64,000 nt of DNA from Limonium bicolor (GCA_023374045.1 CM041777.1:462115827-462179826); one strand, 5' to 3'; shown: positions 1-12,336, counted from the first letter of the stretch. Notes: a model not told the origin generated them from the letters alone. Numbers and translations: made by a program.

Positions 1-1255
1 AAATCAATACCGGGGGCAATCTGAGTTTAGAATCGTTGTCTTCGAATCTTTTGGTTAAGCTTGTGAACAAGTCTCTGAGTAAAGATCTCGCGAGAGTGTC
101 TTGAGTGGTAAAACCATGAGTGAACGAGCGTATCATTCTTACACGACTCCGGTGAGTCCACATTCAAAGGTGAGGTAAACGGTATAACTCCGACCGAAGG
201 AGATAATTTGTAAATTTACGCTTAGACCTGTGAAAGTAACAAGGAACGAATACACAACTATTAGGGATGACGAAGCACCTAGGTACAGCACCACACACCA
301 AAAGCTTGTGAACCCTGACATTATACCCTAGGCACCCCCGCTGAGCTTTTCATATATGACCTCTTTCACAATATTACCAACTCCACAAACAAGCCAGCCA
401 ATGATGAATAACCAACCCGTGACCAAAGGAAGCAAGGAGCCCGACTTTTGGACAGCAACTTCACAAGTCCAAAGAAGCAGAACCGCTACCAGCGTGACGA
501 AGCGATCCGCAAATGGTCCCAAAGTGACACAGGATCCAAAATGAGCTAACATCAAAAAACAGCTCTCAAAGTTCAAAACCGGGAAACACAAGAACCCCGA
601 AGGAAAGGAGATTCAAGGAAGGCAAACTTGAAAAGCCTCAAAGAAATCCAAAATCGGAAAAAGAAAGAAGATGCAAGGAACAATCCAAAAGTTCCAAGTC
701 CCAAGTTCATAAGCGAAGTCATCACGAAGTAGCCAAATGACTTCAAGGCAAAGAAGATAAGTCCGAGAGACGGTGCAAGTTGCAGCTTTGGTCATCCTTA
801 AAGCTCCACATATCCTAAACAATCCTCGATTATCCTGTTGTCATTCATCACATTCCATAGCCACATTATAAGCTCAAAAGACTTCCGACTTAGTAGTTGT
901 GTATCCAATCGAGTGAAAGTAACAGGTTGAACGCGTAAATCTAGCAAATGTCAAATTCAATGGTTGAGAAGCTGTGACCGTAAGTGAGAAACGAGTGCAA
1001 ACACCAAACACGTCGAGTGTAGGTTAGGAAGCACCACATCAAAACATAAGCCTTGACCCTGTGAGGACGAGACTTGTTCGCACATTTAGCCAAAGAAAAT
1101 ACTGGGGGCAATCGATCGTTCCGATCGATCGCCATGAACTCTAACTCAGATTGCCTTAAGAAAGAATACTGGGGGCAATTGTTGGTTCCAACAATTGCAA
1201 CAACGACACCGATGGAGGCCCAAAAACCCGAAACCTAAAGGTTTAAAACCCTCTC

Positions 1256-1495
1256 ATTCAAATATCCACAGGCCTGTCCTAAGCCCTTTCTCCACATTCA
1301 AATATCCACAGGCCCGTCCTAAGCCCTTTCTCCACATTCAAATATCCACAGGCCCGTCCTAAGCCCTTTCTCCACATTCAAATATCCACAGGCCCGTCCT
1401 AAGCCCTTTCTCCACATTCAAATATCCACAGGCCCGTCCTAAGCCCTTTCTCCACATTCAAATATCCACAGGCCCGTCCTAAGCCCTTTCTCCAC
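1256..1495. repeat. 40-bp minisatellite, six copies (LARD-A)
   Basis: Six head-to-tail, nearly perfect copies of a 40-bp unit starting ATTCAAATATCCACAGGCCC, followed by a decaying seventh (to about 1560). LARD-B carries the same motif as reverse complement at about 59680-59860, but its units are more diverged and irregularly spaced. The array therefore expanded or homogenised in LARD-A after the two copies separated. Confidence 0.9.
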
Positions 1496-1680
1496 ATCAA
1501 ATTCCCTCAAGCCTTACCCCCACATCGAAATTCCTCAGGCCCGTCCTAAGCCCTATCTTCACACTCAAACATTCATAGGCCCATCATGAGCCCCACCATC
1601 TCCAGATTTGACATAAACCCTAATCCTTCTACATCCATTTAGACCCATCATACATTTTGCTCACTTTCACTTAAAACAAC

Positions 1681-2228
1681 CTTTAGGCTCGTCATAAGAC
1701 CTAGATCCAACCTTTAGGCTCGTCATAAGACCTAGATCCATCCTTAGGCTCGTAGTAAGACCTAGTTCCAACCTTTAGGCTCGTCATAAGACCTAGATCC
1801 ATCCTTAGGCTCGTAGTAAGACCTAGTTCCAACCTTTAGGCTCGTCATAAGACCTAGATCCATCCTTAGGCTCGTAGTAAGACCTAGTTCCAACCTTTAG
1901 GCTCGTCATAAGACCTAGATCCATCCTTAGGCTCGTAGTAAGACCTAGTTCCAACCTTTAGGCTCGTCATAAGACCTAGATCCATCCTTAGGCTCGTAGT
2001 AAGACCTAGTTCCAATCTTTAGGCTCGTCATAAGACCTAGATCCATCCTTAGGCTCGTAGTAAGACCTAGTTCCAACCCTTAGGCTCGTCATAAGACCTA
2101 GATTCATCCTTAGGCTCGTAGTAAGACCTAGTTCCAACCCTTAGGCTCGTCATAAGACCTAGATCCATCCTTTAGGCTCGTTATAAGACCTAGTTGCATT
2201 CCCTTAGGCTCGTAGTAAGACCTAGCGT
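1681..2228. repeat. About 61-bp dimeric minisatellite (LARD-A)
   Basis: Tandem array built from two alternating half-units of about 30 bp: TTAGGCTCGTCATAAGACCT followed by AGATCC, and TTAGGCTCGTAGTAAGACCT followed by AGTTCC. About nine dimers form a higher-order repeat. LARD-B holds a shorter version at about 59360-59600, in which the half-units differ (GGCGAGCC, ACGAGCC and TACGAGCC types). Confidence 0.9.
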
Positions 2229-2546
2229 TACCCTTTAGCTTACCCACTCTCATCAAACACATTGCATTCATCACATTCAAATAGGCTCGTCATAAGACCT
2301 AGTTGCATCATCCAGGCGCGTCACAAGACCTGGCGACAGAAAAGTTGGCGAGGTGATGGCAATAAATCCTCCTTTTGCGATGTCAACTTATTTTCGGGAT
2401 CAACGAATGGTGGGCGATGGCAATAAGTCCCCAAGGTTTTTACCAGGAGTTATCCCTGCACACCGGCTTGGGGGGCGATGGCAATAAGTCCACATTGGGT
2501 CCAGCCAGGAGCATTGGCACGGGTTTCGGTCCCCAGAAGCATCCGA

Positions 2547-2643
2547 GCATCATCAGCATTATCATCAACATTATCATCAGCATCATCATCAGCATTATCA
2601 TCAGCATCATCAACATCATCAGCATCATTAGCATCATTACCAT
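2547..2643. repeat. ATC/CAT trinucleotide microsatellite
   Basis: Imperfect (CAT)n/(ATC)n run interspersed with CAG and CAA triplets. It produces low-complexity open frames on both strands (poly Ile-Ser and Asp-Asp-Ala type) that are not genes. The matching run in LARD-B is at about 58968-59043 and is of a different length. Confidence 0.85.
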
Positions 2644-2878
2644 TCCAGCATTTTTGCATTTGCATGCCACCTAGCTATCATCATTATAGGTAGTCAACGC
2701 CTTAGAATCGCTTGACATCATCTCATTCGTCATAGGTAGTCAACGCCTTAGAACCGCTTGACATCATCTCATTCATTGTAGGTAGTCAGCGCCTTAGAAT
2801 AGCTCGACACAATCAGTTTTCTGATAACATGCAGGGTCTTGGAAACATTTGAAATTTTGGGGTGTCACTCAGGCAATC

Positions 2879-4669
2879 TGTTATACCCAAAAATTTGACC
2901 CCCTGGTTAGGGTCTACGAGGTACTGGTGTTGTGAGAGGCATTTTAATCAAGTGGTGAGGGATCCCGGCCCGATCGGCACGTTCCATGGCATGGGGAGCA
3001 GCTTCGTCACTTTCAGGGGCGTTTGGTAATCTTTAAAGGCTCCTAAGACCTCTTGTAAGCTTTCTCTCTCCTCCAAAGGATGCCCAAATCAGCTTGAAAC
3101 GCTTTGATATTTTAACCCATGATAGAGGATGACATTTTAAGCATAATGGCGTTGGAATTTTGATTTTTCGAATTTCCAATAATTTTCTAGCAATTTCTGA
3201 CTGAATCTGACGAGAAATTCAATTTAAAAATATTCCAATATTCAAAAATTCGGTTCCACCTCAGAAAATTCATAATATCCATCCTTGACACGTGGTTAAA
3301 ATTTCACAGCAAAATTCCTTTGGGAAGTCACTTAACTAAAATATCGAAAAATCTTACTTTTACTAGATTTTCTTTATCTTTAAGAAAGTCTATATAAGGG
3401 GATAGGTTTTTGGATAAAGGAGAACCTCGTATGCTCAAGAACCCTAGAGAGTAAGAAAACACAGCCTCCTCACTCTCTCTCACGTTTTCCAACACCCGGC
3501 CACCCAAATCATACCGAAAATCCCCTGAAATCACCATCTAAACACGTTTTCCAATCCCCAAAGCATCAATAGTCATCAAAACCCCACAAAAACACCACCA
3601 AAACGTGAAGAACAGCAAGGACAACCAACAACCAGAAGCTTGGGTCGAAATCCCCTCGGGTCTGCCATCAACGGAGCACTCGACGAATCCCGGTGTGAAG
3701 AAACGTTGTGAATCCGAAGGTAAAACAGGTAGAAACTCCACTTCCCTAATTCTCCACGGCATTGTCTGTCCTGCCTCAAAATTTGGGCTCAAACTAACCT
3801 TCGTACGCTTCTGTATTGCTGTTTATTCAAGCTTCTGTCCAATAACTTGTTTACCAAGTTTCGTGCATAATTCGAATTCAAATTGAGAACTTTCGATCAC
3901 TAACGCATTGTACATCTTTCAGGCTACGCACCCATAAAATTTGAGCCAAAAACACCTTCGGGAACAGCCTTAACGCCGCCGTCCGAGGGCGGTCCGCACC
4001 CACGGACGTCATGTCCGGGTCCCGGACTCCTTGTCCGTAAGCCCGGACGCCCACGGACGGCGGCGAGTTTTTTAAATTTTAAAAAATTTAGGTTTTTCTA
4101 ATAATGTCCGGGCCCACGGACAGCCTGTCCGTGGCCCCGGACTTTACAATTTTCTATTTTCTATTTAATTCGACTTTTATTTTTCATATAGGTTAACTAG
4201 GGTCCGTGGTCTCGGACATTAGGTCCGTGGCCACGGACGGAAACAAAATTTGACCTAATTCTGCCTTCGAAACCCTAGTTTAGGTAATTTCAATTTCCAC
4301 TTTAATTTTCTATCAAAAAATGCTAAAAAACACAAAAAAACAGAAGCGCGCACTTAGGTTAAAAAGCAACTTTGTAAAAAGCCGTAATTAAACCAAGTAG
4401 AGGAAAAACGACCTAGGAGGGGTAATGAAAGTAATTGAACCCTAATTAAGTCGAATATCGAGCCCCCGAACCCGAAGTCTCCTTTCCTAATTTGATCTAG
4501 GTTAAATTAGGTGGCGACTCATAATAGGTTCCAGTGAGCTAGCTTAGGTTTTAGTAATCATTGTTATATGACATAGTTATTAATCTTAGACTATAAGTGG
4601 ACCTAAAACCCGGTTAGATCCTAATCAACTTTAGTCAACATAGGATAGGGTTTAAAATCGAGGCTCACA
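2879..4669 (+). repeat. LARD-A 3' LTR
   Basis: 1791-bp LTR starting TGTTATACCC and ending GGCTCACA. It corresponds to the 1787-bp LTR of LARD-B at 56800-58586 on the other strand. A CpG-rich block at about 3975-4245 holds repeated GTCCG/CGGAC inverted motifs. The DNA just upstream lacks the G-rich polypurine tract seen before the LARD-B LTR: about 60 bp between the CACTCA and GGCAATC motifs are missing. Confidence 0.88.
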
Positions 4670-4678
4670 CCCACAGTC

Positions 4679-6781
4679 CATGTCTCTAATGGTGCAAGGG
4701 ATGATGGGCTGCCCTGGATCTCCACACTTTGGAGGAAGCTTCTACTGGATGGCTGTAGAGCATGTCTCTGTCAGCTGAATGATCTCACTCTCCTTAAACT
4801 TTTGCTTGTTAGAAATCAAATCCTTCACAAAGCGAGCATAATTAGGCATCTGCTTGATAGCATCAATCAAAGGGATATTGATAGTAAGCTTAGAAAACAC
4901 ACTCAAAAATTTCCCAAATTGATCATCAAGTTCTTTTTCTTTCAATCTATTAGGGAAAGGAAGTTCCTTAGATACCACCTTACCCTTGGAATTTTTAGCA
5001 AACAAAGTATGAGAAGGGGAAGAGATAGGAGCCTGGGTCTCCTCAACAACTACCTCAGGAGGGGCTGGAGGCCCTGACGGTGCACCAGTGCTTGAAGAAG
5101 GAAGATCGGTCTCTTCGCCATCTTGGTCCTCAGCCACTTGATCTTTATTTATCAACTGCTTCCCACTTCGTAAGGTAACTGCGGCTACCTCTCCAGAATC
5201 TGGACAGGCCTTAACTACCACGGCTTCTGAGACCGACACTGCCTTCAGCTGCTCCTTAGGATTGGGATCTGGTTGAGAAGGCAGTAATCCAGAAGGTCTC
5301 TGCTGTAAGAGGAACTGAGTCAACTGACTCATCGTTCCCTGCATTTCCATCACGACGTTCTCTAGCTTTTGCTGACCAGCTGCCAGATTCTGATTTATTA
5401 CTGTTTGCTGCTCTTAAGAAGCCATCAGCTTATCCACCATCTCTTTTAGATTGGCATTGTTTGAGCTCAATGATGGTTGTTGAGCTTGAGACTGTTGTGG
5501 CCTGAACTGACTGTACTGAGGCCTAGCAAAGCCGGATGGTCCTCCCTGATTCGCCCTCTGAGGCTGCATCTGATGTGAGTTGAGGGCATTATTTGGATTT
5601 CCGTACCTCAGGTTTGGATGCTGATTCTCAATCCAAGGCTGCCTATTGTACTGACCTATTGCATGCGCCTCCTCGGTCTGCCTCATCTCAGTAACCATTG
5701 GGCAGTCCTCGTACTCATGGCTGTCCCCGCACTGAGAACAGCAGACCTCGTTGGAACCAGTAGACACCTTCTTGACAGTTTGCACAGATGTTTGTCCCAT
5801 AGTGAGCTGCTCGAGCATCTTCGCCATGTTACCCACTGTAGTACTTAAATGGGCCTGCTCAGCAGCAATTTGCTCCATCATAGGGTCTGGAGTCCGAGAG
5901 GAAGTCTGACCAACTGTGAAATCTTCCACCACTGCTGCTCCACTGGCGGAGCTCCTCGCAGTAGGACTTCATAGCCGACATAAACTCTTCTCCGCTTTTA
6001 GCAAGCAGATTTCCACCCAGTGTAGCTCTGACCTCACCTCTATGCTCATCTCTTAGCCCTTGAAGAACCCTTGGGCCAAAGATGTTGTGGTCTGACCGTG
6101 ATGAGGGCACTGGTGGAGCAGCTCCTTGAATCTATCCCAGGCTTCGCAGACTGTCTCACTACCGGACTGTCTGAAGGCGGTCAGGTCAGCGATCATCTGT
6201 CTGGTCCTGGAGATGGGGATGTACTTCTCGTAAAACCTTTTTGTCATCAGCTCCCAGGTAGTGATGAAACCTGGTGGTAGACGGTGGAACCACTTTGATG
6301 CTTCCCCTGATAGACTGTGCTGGAATAAACACAGCCGAGCATACTCCTCTAGCCCTTGAGACATCCCCAACGAATCCAGATGAACTAGGAAATGATGGAC
6401 ATGGTCGAGCGCATCAGTCGTGTCTGCACCTGAAAAGGTCCCCGCAGGGTGATTCCTGACAGCATTTGTTTGATGGCTTGGTTTTAATTTTTGCCATTCT
6501 GCGGTTAACTCTGCTGTGAGATTTGGTAGAGTCACAGGTCCTCTTCTAGGAGCAGCTGGCGGGCGATTAATTCTTCCCAATGTGGCTTGCTCATTATTCA
6601 CTGGTCTGTTAGCAGCCATGGTGAAGGTAAGTGCTCTTCTTGCCCAGTGAGCTGTACGGTTGATCTCTGGGTCTAGATTAAATCTTGGTGGCCTCGAGAT
6701 CGGGTACCGTGCATTCACCAAACACCTGCACAGTTTTACACAAATAAACACGAAATTTAAAGTTAGTAATGGTATGAACAA
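4679..6781 (-). pseudogene. gag: Athila-type gag, broken
   Basis: Structural capsid/nucleocapsid polyprotein of an LTR retrotransposon. The open frame from 6781 has an ATG at 6619 (protein start MAANRP), but recognisable gag-like residues (LDPEINRTAHWARRA) lie upstream of that ATG, so the true start may be upstream. The retrotransposon gag domain is clear: LSGEASKWFHRLPPG, then ETVCEAWDRFKELLHQCPHHG-like residues at about 6110-6350. A frameshift near 6070 moves the reading to the 6110-5859 frame, and another near 5900 moves it to the 5932-4742 frame. That last frame has a zinc knuckle CSQCGDSHEYEDC (CX2CX3HX4C, about 5720) and a Gln/Pro-rich stretch. In-frame stops are TAA at 5414-5416 and a terminal TAG at 4742, after which homology continues in the same frame. 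Not functional as it stands. Confidence 0.85.
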
Positions 6782-7111
6782 GAATGAACAAACTAATAAA
6801 TGATAGAATGTCTAATTAACAAATAACAAAATGAACTGCAATTAAATTGAAGGTAAGATAGAGTTCAGAGAATATTGAACACAAAACAAAACAAATTAAA
6901 ATGCGTATAAACAACTACGAATATGCTGAATGTAAAATAAAACACAATTGTTCAAACGAAATAAATTCAAAGTTATTCTTAAAATTAAAACAAAACTAGC
7001 AAACACAAAAGTAAGACTATAATCGAGTTAAAATAAAGAGGAAATAAATAGCGCAAATAAAATAAAGTAAAAACAATTGACAACCAGGGCAAAGGACTAG
7101 ACAAAGTCAAG

Positions 7112-7129
7112 TCCCCGGCAACGGCACCA
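7112..7129 (-). other. Athila-1 primer binding site
   Basis: On the minus strand TGGTGCCGTTGCCGGGGA, lying 3 nt inside the 5' LTR end. This is the PBS class typical of plant Athila elements (tRNA-Asp type), with one base unlike the usual TGGCGCC start. It fixes both the orientation and the LTR border. Confidence 0.9.
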
Positions 7130-7132
7130 TTT

Positions 7133-8667
7133 TGCAAACAGGGAAAAATGTTCTACTAAAACTAAATTGGTAAACCTAGAAATTAATAAAACCAAAAGCC
7201 TGTCGGGTAGCGAAAATCCCGGTCACTATAGCATAGGAAATTAAGTAACCAGGTATCGAACCACGGGACTTGAATAAATAAGCCTAAGTCCTAAGAAAAC
7301 TGGAAATCTAGGGTGGTTGTGAATTGTTTTTGTAACTGAATTGAGAAAACGCAAATCAAAGTTTAAATGAACGTTTAATGAAAGTAAATGTTAAAGTTGG
7401 TAAAGTGAATGGAACTCCGGGTTTGGGCTGTTCTTTGCCGGATAAATCTAGCCAAACCTACAATTCAATTGTGAGAAACGGAAAGGCCAATTCTTAAATT
7501 CTCTTCGATCCTAAATCTTAGTTAAAGGAAGAGCTCACCTATCAGGACATGTCAACTCTAATCTAGAAGCTGGCAAAACACATATAGGCGGAATACGCGC
7601 GAAGAATTATTAGCTTTTACAGGAAAAATTATGTATCCAACTAATCTTTCCCCAAATCTCCAGGTTAATTCGAACTTCCTATTAATCACCTTATCTGATC
7701 CTAATAGGATTCACAGAATGACTCTATAAATGTGCAAATTTAATAGAGAGGATGAATGATTAGCATTAACCTAGAAACAATCCATTACAATCCCATAGTC
7801 AAATTGCAGGAATCCTAACTAAAATGTATCCATCACGAATAACCCTACCCCAGAGTTAATCCCTACTAGCCAGACATATCAAAGAAGCGAATGAATACAA
7901 TCAAAAGAGAATTCATCTACGGAAAGAAAAACTCCCAAATTGAGTAATTATCCAGACTCGACGACTGCTGGCGCAAGGTTGAAGATGATGGATGACTTTC
8001 CTCTGGCGATGCTCCTCAACGATGACGATGATGTGCGTGATGAATGCGGATGAAAGTGAAGCTGATGCTGATGGAGTGGATGAGTGGAAAGAGAGCTGTT
8101 TTTCAGCCTGAGAGTGTCGTGATGTAATGATTTGTCATGTGATACCTCCTCTCCTCTGATTAGGTCACTTATATAGAGTTTCTTCCTCTTTTCCCTTCAA
8201 AACACCGAACTTCTGCTGAGAATTTAGTCGCATCTGAACTTCAATGTTCGGACACAAGTTCGGACATGCACCGTTGAGCAGAGTTTCGACTTTCTTTCAT
8301 TGCTATTCTCGACCCATGTCCGAACTTCAATGTTTGGATAGAAGTTCGGACACATCATCAGGCACAGCACTCGAACTCTCGACTTGTGTCCGAGCTTGGA
8401 TGTTTGGACACAAGCTCGGACATACCTTCAAAACCTTCTAAATTCTTCGTTCTGACTCTAATTCGACCCCCGTTTGTTGTATCGTCACCCTCGTGAGTTA
8501 ATCTACTGTTTCCTTGGCTTTTCTCTGCATTTAGCATACAAAACGATATCAAGTCTTAACAAGCAACAAACCAAAGGAAAACGTAAGATAAGTGTGGAAT
8601 ATTATCAATGCGCATATGAAAATTAAGCATTAAAGACCACTAAACCATTCATATTTCACATTTATCA
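7133..8667 (-). repeat. Athila-1 5' LTR
   Basis: 1535-bp LTR. On the minus strand it starts TGATAAATGTG at 8667 and ends TTTGCA at 7133, followed by the PBS. The LTR start resembles that of Athila-2 (TGATAAGTGC, 55271), and blocks such as 7198-7275 match Athila-2 at 53690-53765, so the two are related subfamilies. A block at about 8230-8425 repeats GTTCGGACACAAGTTCGGAC-type inverted motifs. The outer border (8668) abuts, and interrupts, a TkN-family LTR. Confidence 0.85.
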
Positions 8668-11619
8668 ACATCCAAGCCACACACAAATACGTTGCTCATA
8701 TACACATCCATACAAGATACAATACAATACACAAGTACAGTACAAGGTACGAATTCACTTCATCTTTATCCATATATTTCATGAATTATACAAACTCGTG
8801 TTCAAGACAATATATATTAAGAACAACCTAAAGCAAGCACAAGTAAGTGCAATATAGTCCGATTCATGCATTTATCTTATTTAGGTGATCAAATAAGCAC
8901 ACAAATCGGGGTAACCAGGTTAGGATACAGAGCATGAAGAAATCATACCTTTCACCGGGATTCACGTTACCGGGTGCTCTCGCTTTTCCTTTGGTTAACT
9001 CTCGTTCCTCGAGTCTTATTCTCAACCCATTGACTACATGCCAAATGGTTCAATTAATACTAAGCATTACAGTACATACACAATTACTACTCCCGTACTT
9101 ACCCCGTTATCCCGTTATTTCGGTTTAACTTAAGGTTCTTAAACTTACAATTTTCTTAATCACTTCTCATTCTTGTTTACACTTATTAGGGCCTTTAAAG
9201 GTCACCAAACAAGGCCTTAACAACTTCTAAAACCATTACCCATCAATCCCCCATGTTTACAACCCTAAAAATCACATTCTGCAACAATTTCGGGGTGGTC
9301 TGGGACTTGGTCCGAACCCAAGGTCCCGGACCATGCACTGAAGTTACTCTTGGCCTATTTTTCATTGTGGTCCGGGACTTGGTCCTGGACCAATACCAGT
9401 TTTTGCTCTCGGGGTGTTTTAAGTGCGGTCCGGGACTTGGTACATACCCTAGGTCCCAGACCCTGCTAAAAACGGCTACTAAGAGGATTTTTCAACCTCT
9501 AATCAACGCTTAATCCACCTCCAATCATTCCATAATCTTTCCACATGTTTAAACACACTTAAACACTCACTAATACTCCTTAAATCCATGGTCTAATACT
9601 CCTTAAATCCATGGTCTAATACTTACTCAACTTCTTGTTCAAATTCTACAAATTTCCATTCACATTTTCACACTTTGCACACTTGTGCATTCCTACACTC
9701 CTCTTTGCATTTTGCACTTTGTTCTAATTCCATCTTACCATTCCAATTCATCCCCAAGCAACTACACCATCAATACACAAGTCCAACACTCATTTTACCA
9801 ATTCTTGCACACTATTTTTCCTAACTTCTCCAATGCATTTTAACACTCCTTGCTACAGATTTTACACTCTCATATATACTACAACTACCAATCCATGGTT
9901 ACTAAACATCCTTACTCAATCCAATACACCCTTGGTTTTTCCCATTCATCAAGTCATTCATAAATGCACATTTCCTACTAAAATTCTGCCATAGTTCACC
10001 TACAATTCTCACTTATCCACACCATACTTTCTCACCAAATTCATTCCTATTCTAGCCACACCCATACAAGGGTCCTACCAGCACTCAAAGCAATCTTAAT
10101 ACATCAATACTCCATCAAACTACAATACCAATACACATACGCAATTATTTGGCTCTAAGGCTTATAATCCAAATACTTAGCTCACAAATACTCATACTTC
10201 CATAACTTCAATACTAATACAATATTTGGGTTTCTTTAATTAGTTTACCCATTCCCATTACTCTAATGCATTTAAAATTTAGCATTAAGAATGAGCCCTT
10301 ACCTTAATCTTACATTTCCTTATTTCTTTTCCCATTCTCCTCCTTCTCTCTTTCTTACACAAATTGGCCATATGGGGGATGGAGTTTCCAAACTCCATCC
10401 CAACACCCAAATTACATAAAGAGAATATAATTAAACTTCTAATCCCTTAAAACAACTCTAATCCAGTGAAGGTTTTAATTTACCACAAGTTAGGGTTTAC
10501 CTTTAGAAGTCTTTTAAGAGGGGTTTTAGCCCTTGGTTCAAGAAGGTGATTCCACCACCATTGCAAGGTTGAATTGATGCTCAAAAGAGAGAGAAAAATG
10601 GAGCATTACAAGGGGTAAAAATCGGCTACAAAAGAAGATGGAAAAAACTTGAGTTTTTCATGAAGATTTTTACCTTAATGGAGAGAGAAGACTCCAAGCT
10701 ACCCATTGATGCTATTTTCTCTTTGAATGGGGAAAACCCATGGAGAAGAAATTCCTCATTTTGAAATTCTAAAAAGAGGGAAGTGTAGAGAATGATGAGG
10801 GGAATAAGAATATGTGGTTATTTTTGCATTTGGAGTTCAAATGGAGATGGAGCATGCTTGGAAAGATGAAGAAGCCATTGTTGCTTTGTGAAGAACTCCA
10901 AAATCGCCAGCCACAAGGGGAGAAAGAAAGAGAGAAATTGGCTTGGAGGGAGGAGGAAGGTGAGAGAATAGAGAAAGGTGAGGTGAGAGAAAAGGTAAAT
11001 GCTTTTTACTTTATCTATTTTTGCTTTTTGACTCCTTTTATTTGTTAGCTAGTTACATGTGTGTGAGAGGGTTATTTGACTGATTAAAAACCCCCCTACT
11101 GTTGTACTAGCTGGAGCGTTTTTCGTCTTTTACAGAAAACGCTCGTTAATTTACCCGGTTTTGGTACTATTCACTAACCGGGCCCGTTTTCCGGAATTTT
11201 CTCGTTTCTTTAATTTTATTGATTATTAAGCTTCCATTAATGCTTAATTATTTCTATTTAATAATTTATAATTTTTATGGGTTCGTTTGACCACTCAAAG
11301 TCACGTTTTCGGGTTTCCTCAAAAAACGTGCGCTAAAGCTCTATTAGCGTTTTAATACATTATTTGGTTCCGTTTTCTTCGGGAGTTGTTCCCGTTTATT
11401 ATTTAGGTCTTATTAAGCCTTAGGAATCCATATAATACGCTAATCGAGGTCTTGTACCTCCTATGGTTATTTAACGCTTATTTTACGTTTTTCGCTTTTT
11501 AAGCGTTTCTTTATTTCTTTTGGATTTTTTTTCCTTACCAAAATTACTTAGGCACTATTAGACCCTTAAATACATATTAGGATTATTTTAATTGCTATAT
11601 TTAAGTTAGGGGTATTTCA
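8668..11619 (-). repeat. Truncated TkN-family LTR, minus strand
   Basis: Reverse-complement homologue of the TkN 5' LTR at 16552-about 19700. The minus-strand LTR begins at 11619 (TGAAATACCCC-like, here TGAAATACCCCTAAC), and the left end is cut at about 3 kb into the LTR by Athila-1. Shared landmarks are the promoter-proximal GGGGG..GGTTTTTA..CAGTCAAATAAC stretch (about 11050-11100), the GGTCCGGGACTTGGTCC-type block (9293-9470), and the sequence around 8880-8980 matching 19440-19520. DNA to the right of 11619 is not polypurine, so this is a 5' or solo LTR end rather than a 3' LTR preceded by a PPT. Confidence 0.8.
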
Positions 11620-12336
11620 GAACACTTATTGGATGTCTAAATCTTCATTATGTGTTTTTGGTTTCAAGATTAGTTTTATGGTTGGAACAACTATAGTAGA
11701 TTTAGATATAACAAAGCATTCGGGTGGATTTGGTTTGGGTTGATTCAGTTTGGGTGAAGTTAGTTTGGGTGAATTCGGTTCGGGTGGATTCGGGTTGTAT
11801 CAAATTTTGGTTTGATTCAGTTTGGTTTGGTTCAGATTTTCGAGTCACATTTTGGGTCACACAATTCAGATTAAATTCGGATTCAGATCGGGTTTGATCG
11901 GTTCAATTTTTCTGGTTCGGGTTACCTTTGTCAGGTCTAGTTACGACACCACCCTATTGTAACTCAAGAGAAAAAAACTAAACATTGAACTAAATTAGCT
12001 ATCATTTTTGAAGCAAAATGTTCAACCATGCTTTGTCGCAACATATGTTGGTCATCATTGTAATAAATCCGCTTTTTTTTGGGACATTATAGAACTACAA
12101 TAAAGTTGACAAATCATTTTAGTGAGTTACGTTGAGACTATATGTAGAGAGAGTTAGGGGTGCGTTCACTTTGAGGTGAGGAAACGAAATGGAATCAGGA
12201 AAGGGAACAGAGAGGAAAGGAAAGGGATTCTCCCGAATCAAGAAGATTGTTTGGTTCTAATACGGAAATGAAATAGAATTCTCAATACAATGAAGTTATA
12301 AATAATATATATATATATATATATATAAATTATATG
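11620..12336. other. Non-coding island left of the hAT nest
   Basis: No gene seen. About 11700-11930 is a degenerate run of GGTTTGGTT/TTCGGGT motifs of the kind common in plant intergenic DNA. About 12155-12300 is purine-rich (GGAAAGGAAAGG) and starts GGGGTGCGTTCACTTTGAGG, which may be the remnant end of another transposon; I found no second end. A short (AT)n run occupies 12304-12327. Confidence 0.5.

Larger units (their letters stand above)
1..4669 (+). mobile_element. LARD-A: non-autonomous Tat/Ogre-like LTR element, 3' part
   Basis: Right-hand part of an LTR retrotransposon whose 5' end lies outside the window: internal DNA 1-2878 and 3' LTR 2879-4669. The whole stretch matches, as reverse complement, the better preserved LARD-B at 56800-63127, which fixes the LTR borders and the orientation. 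No gag, protease, RT or integrase frame is present; the small ORFs are antisense or repeat-derived. The internal DNA is dominated by minisatellites. The Tat/Ogre assignment rests on LARD-B's PBS and on the long LTRs with internal tandem repeats, so it is an inference by family. The element interrupts the Athila-1 coding region, which resumes directly at 4670. Confidence 0.8.
4670..7132 (-). mobile_element. Athila-1 internal region (5' part)
   Basis: Internal DNA of a minus-strand Athila-lineage element: PBS at 7112-7129, untranslated leader to about 6782, then gag. Reading leftward, the frame runs past the gag end into the conserved KLPPK...IPC segment that precedes the Athila protease and is cut at 4669 by LARD-A. 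Its protease, RT and integrase would lie beyond LARD-A, left of the window. Confidence 0.85.

Noticed and set aside
1256..1495. CRISPR-like array of 40-bp repeats
   Set aside because: Units are contiguous with no spacers; it is a minisatellite inside a plant retroelement.
2375..2693. ORFs on both strands with Ile/Ser, Met/Leu or Asp/Asn-rich protein
   Set aside because: They are translations of a trinucleotide microsatellite.
3538..3886. Short ORFs in the LARD-A LTR, also found inverted at 57575-57923
   Set aside because: Conserved only because the LTRs are copies; no motif, start context or domain, and both strands are equally open.
10812..11048. 78-codon ORF in the TkN-family LTR
   Set aside because: Purine-rich Glu/Lys/Arg low-complexity reading in an LTR; not conserved in the 16552-20897 LTR.
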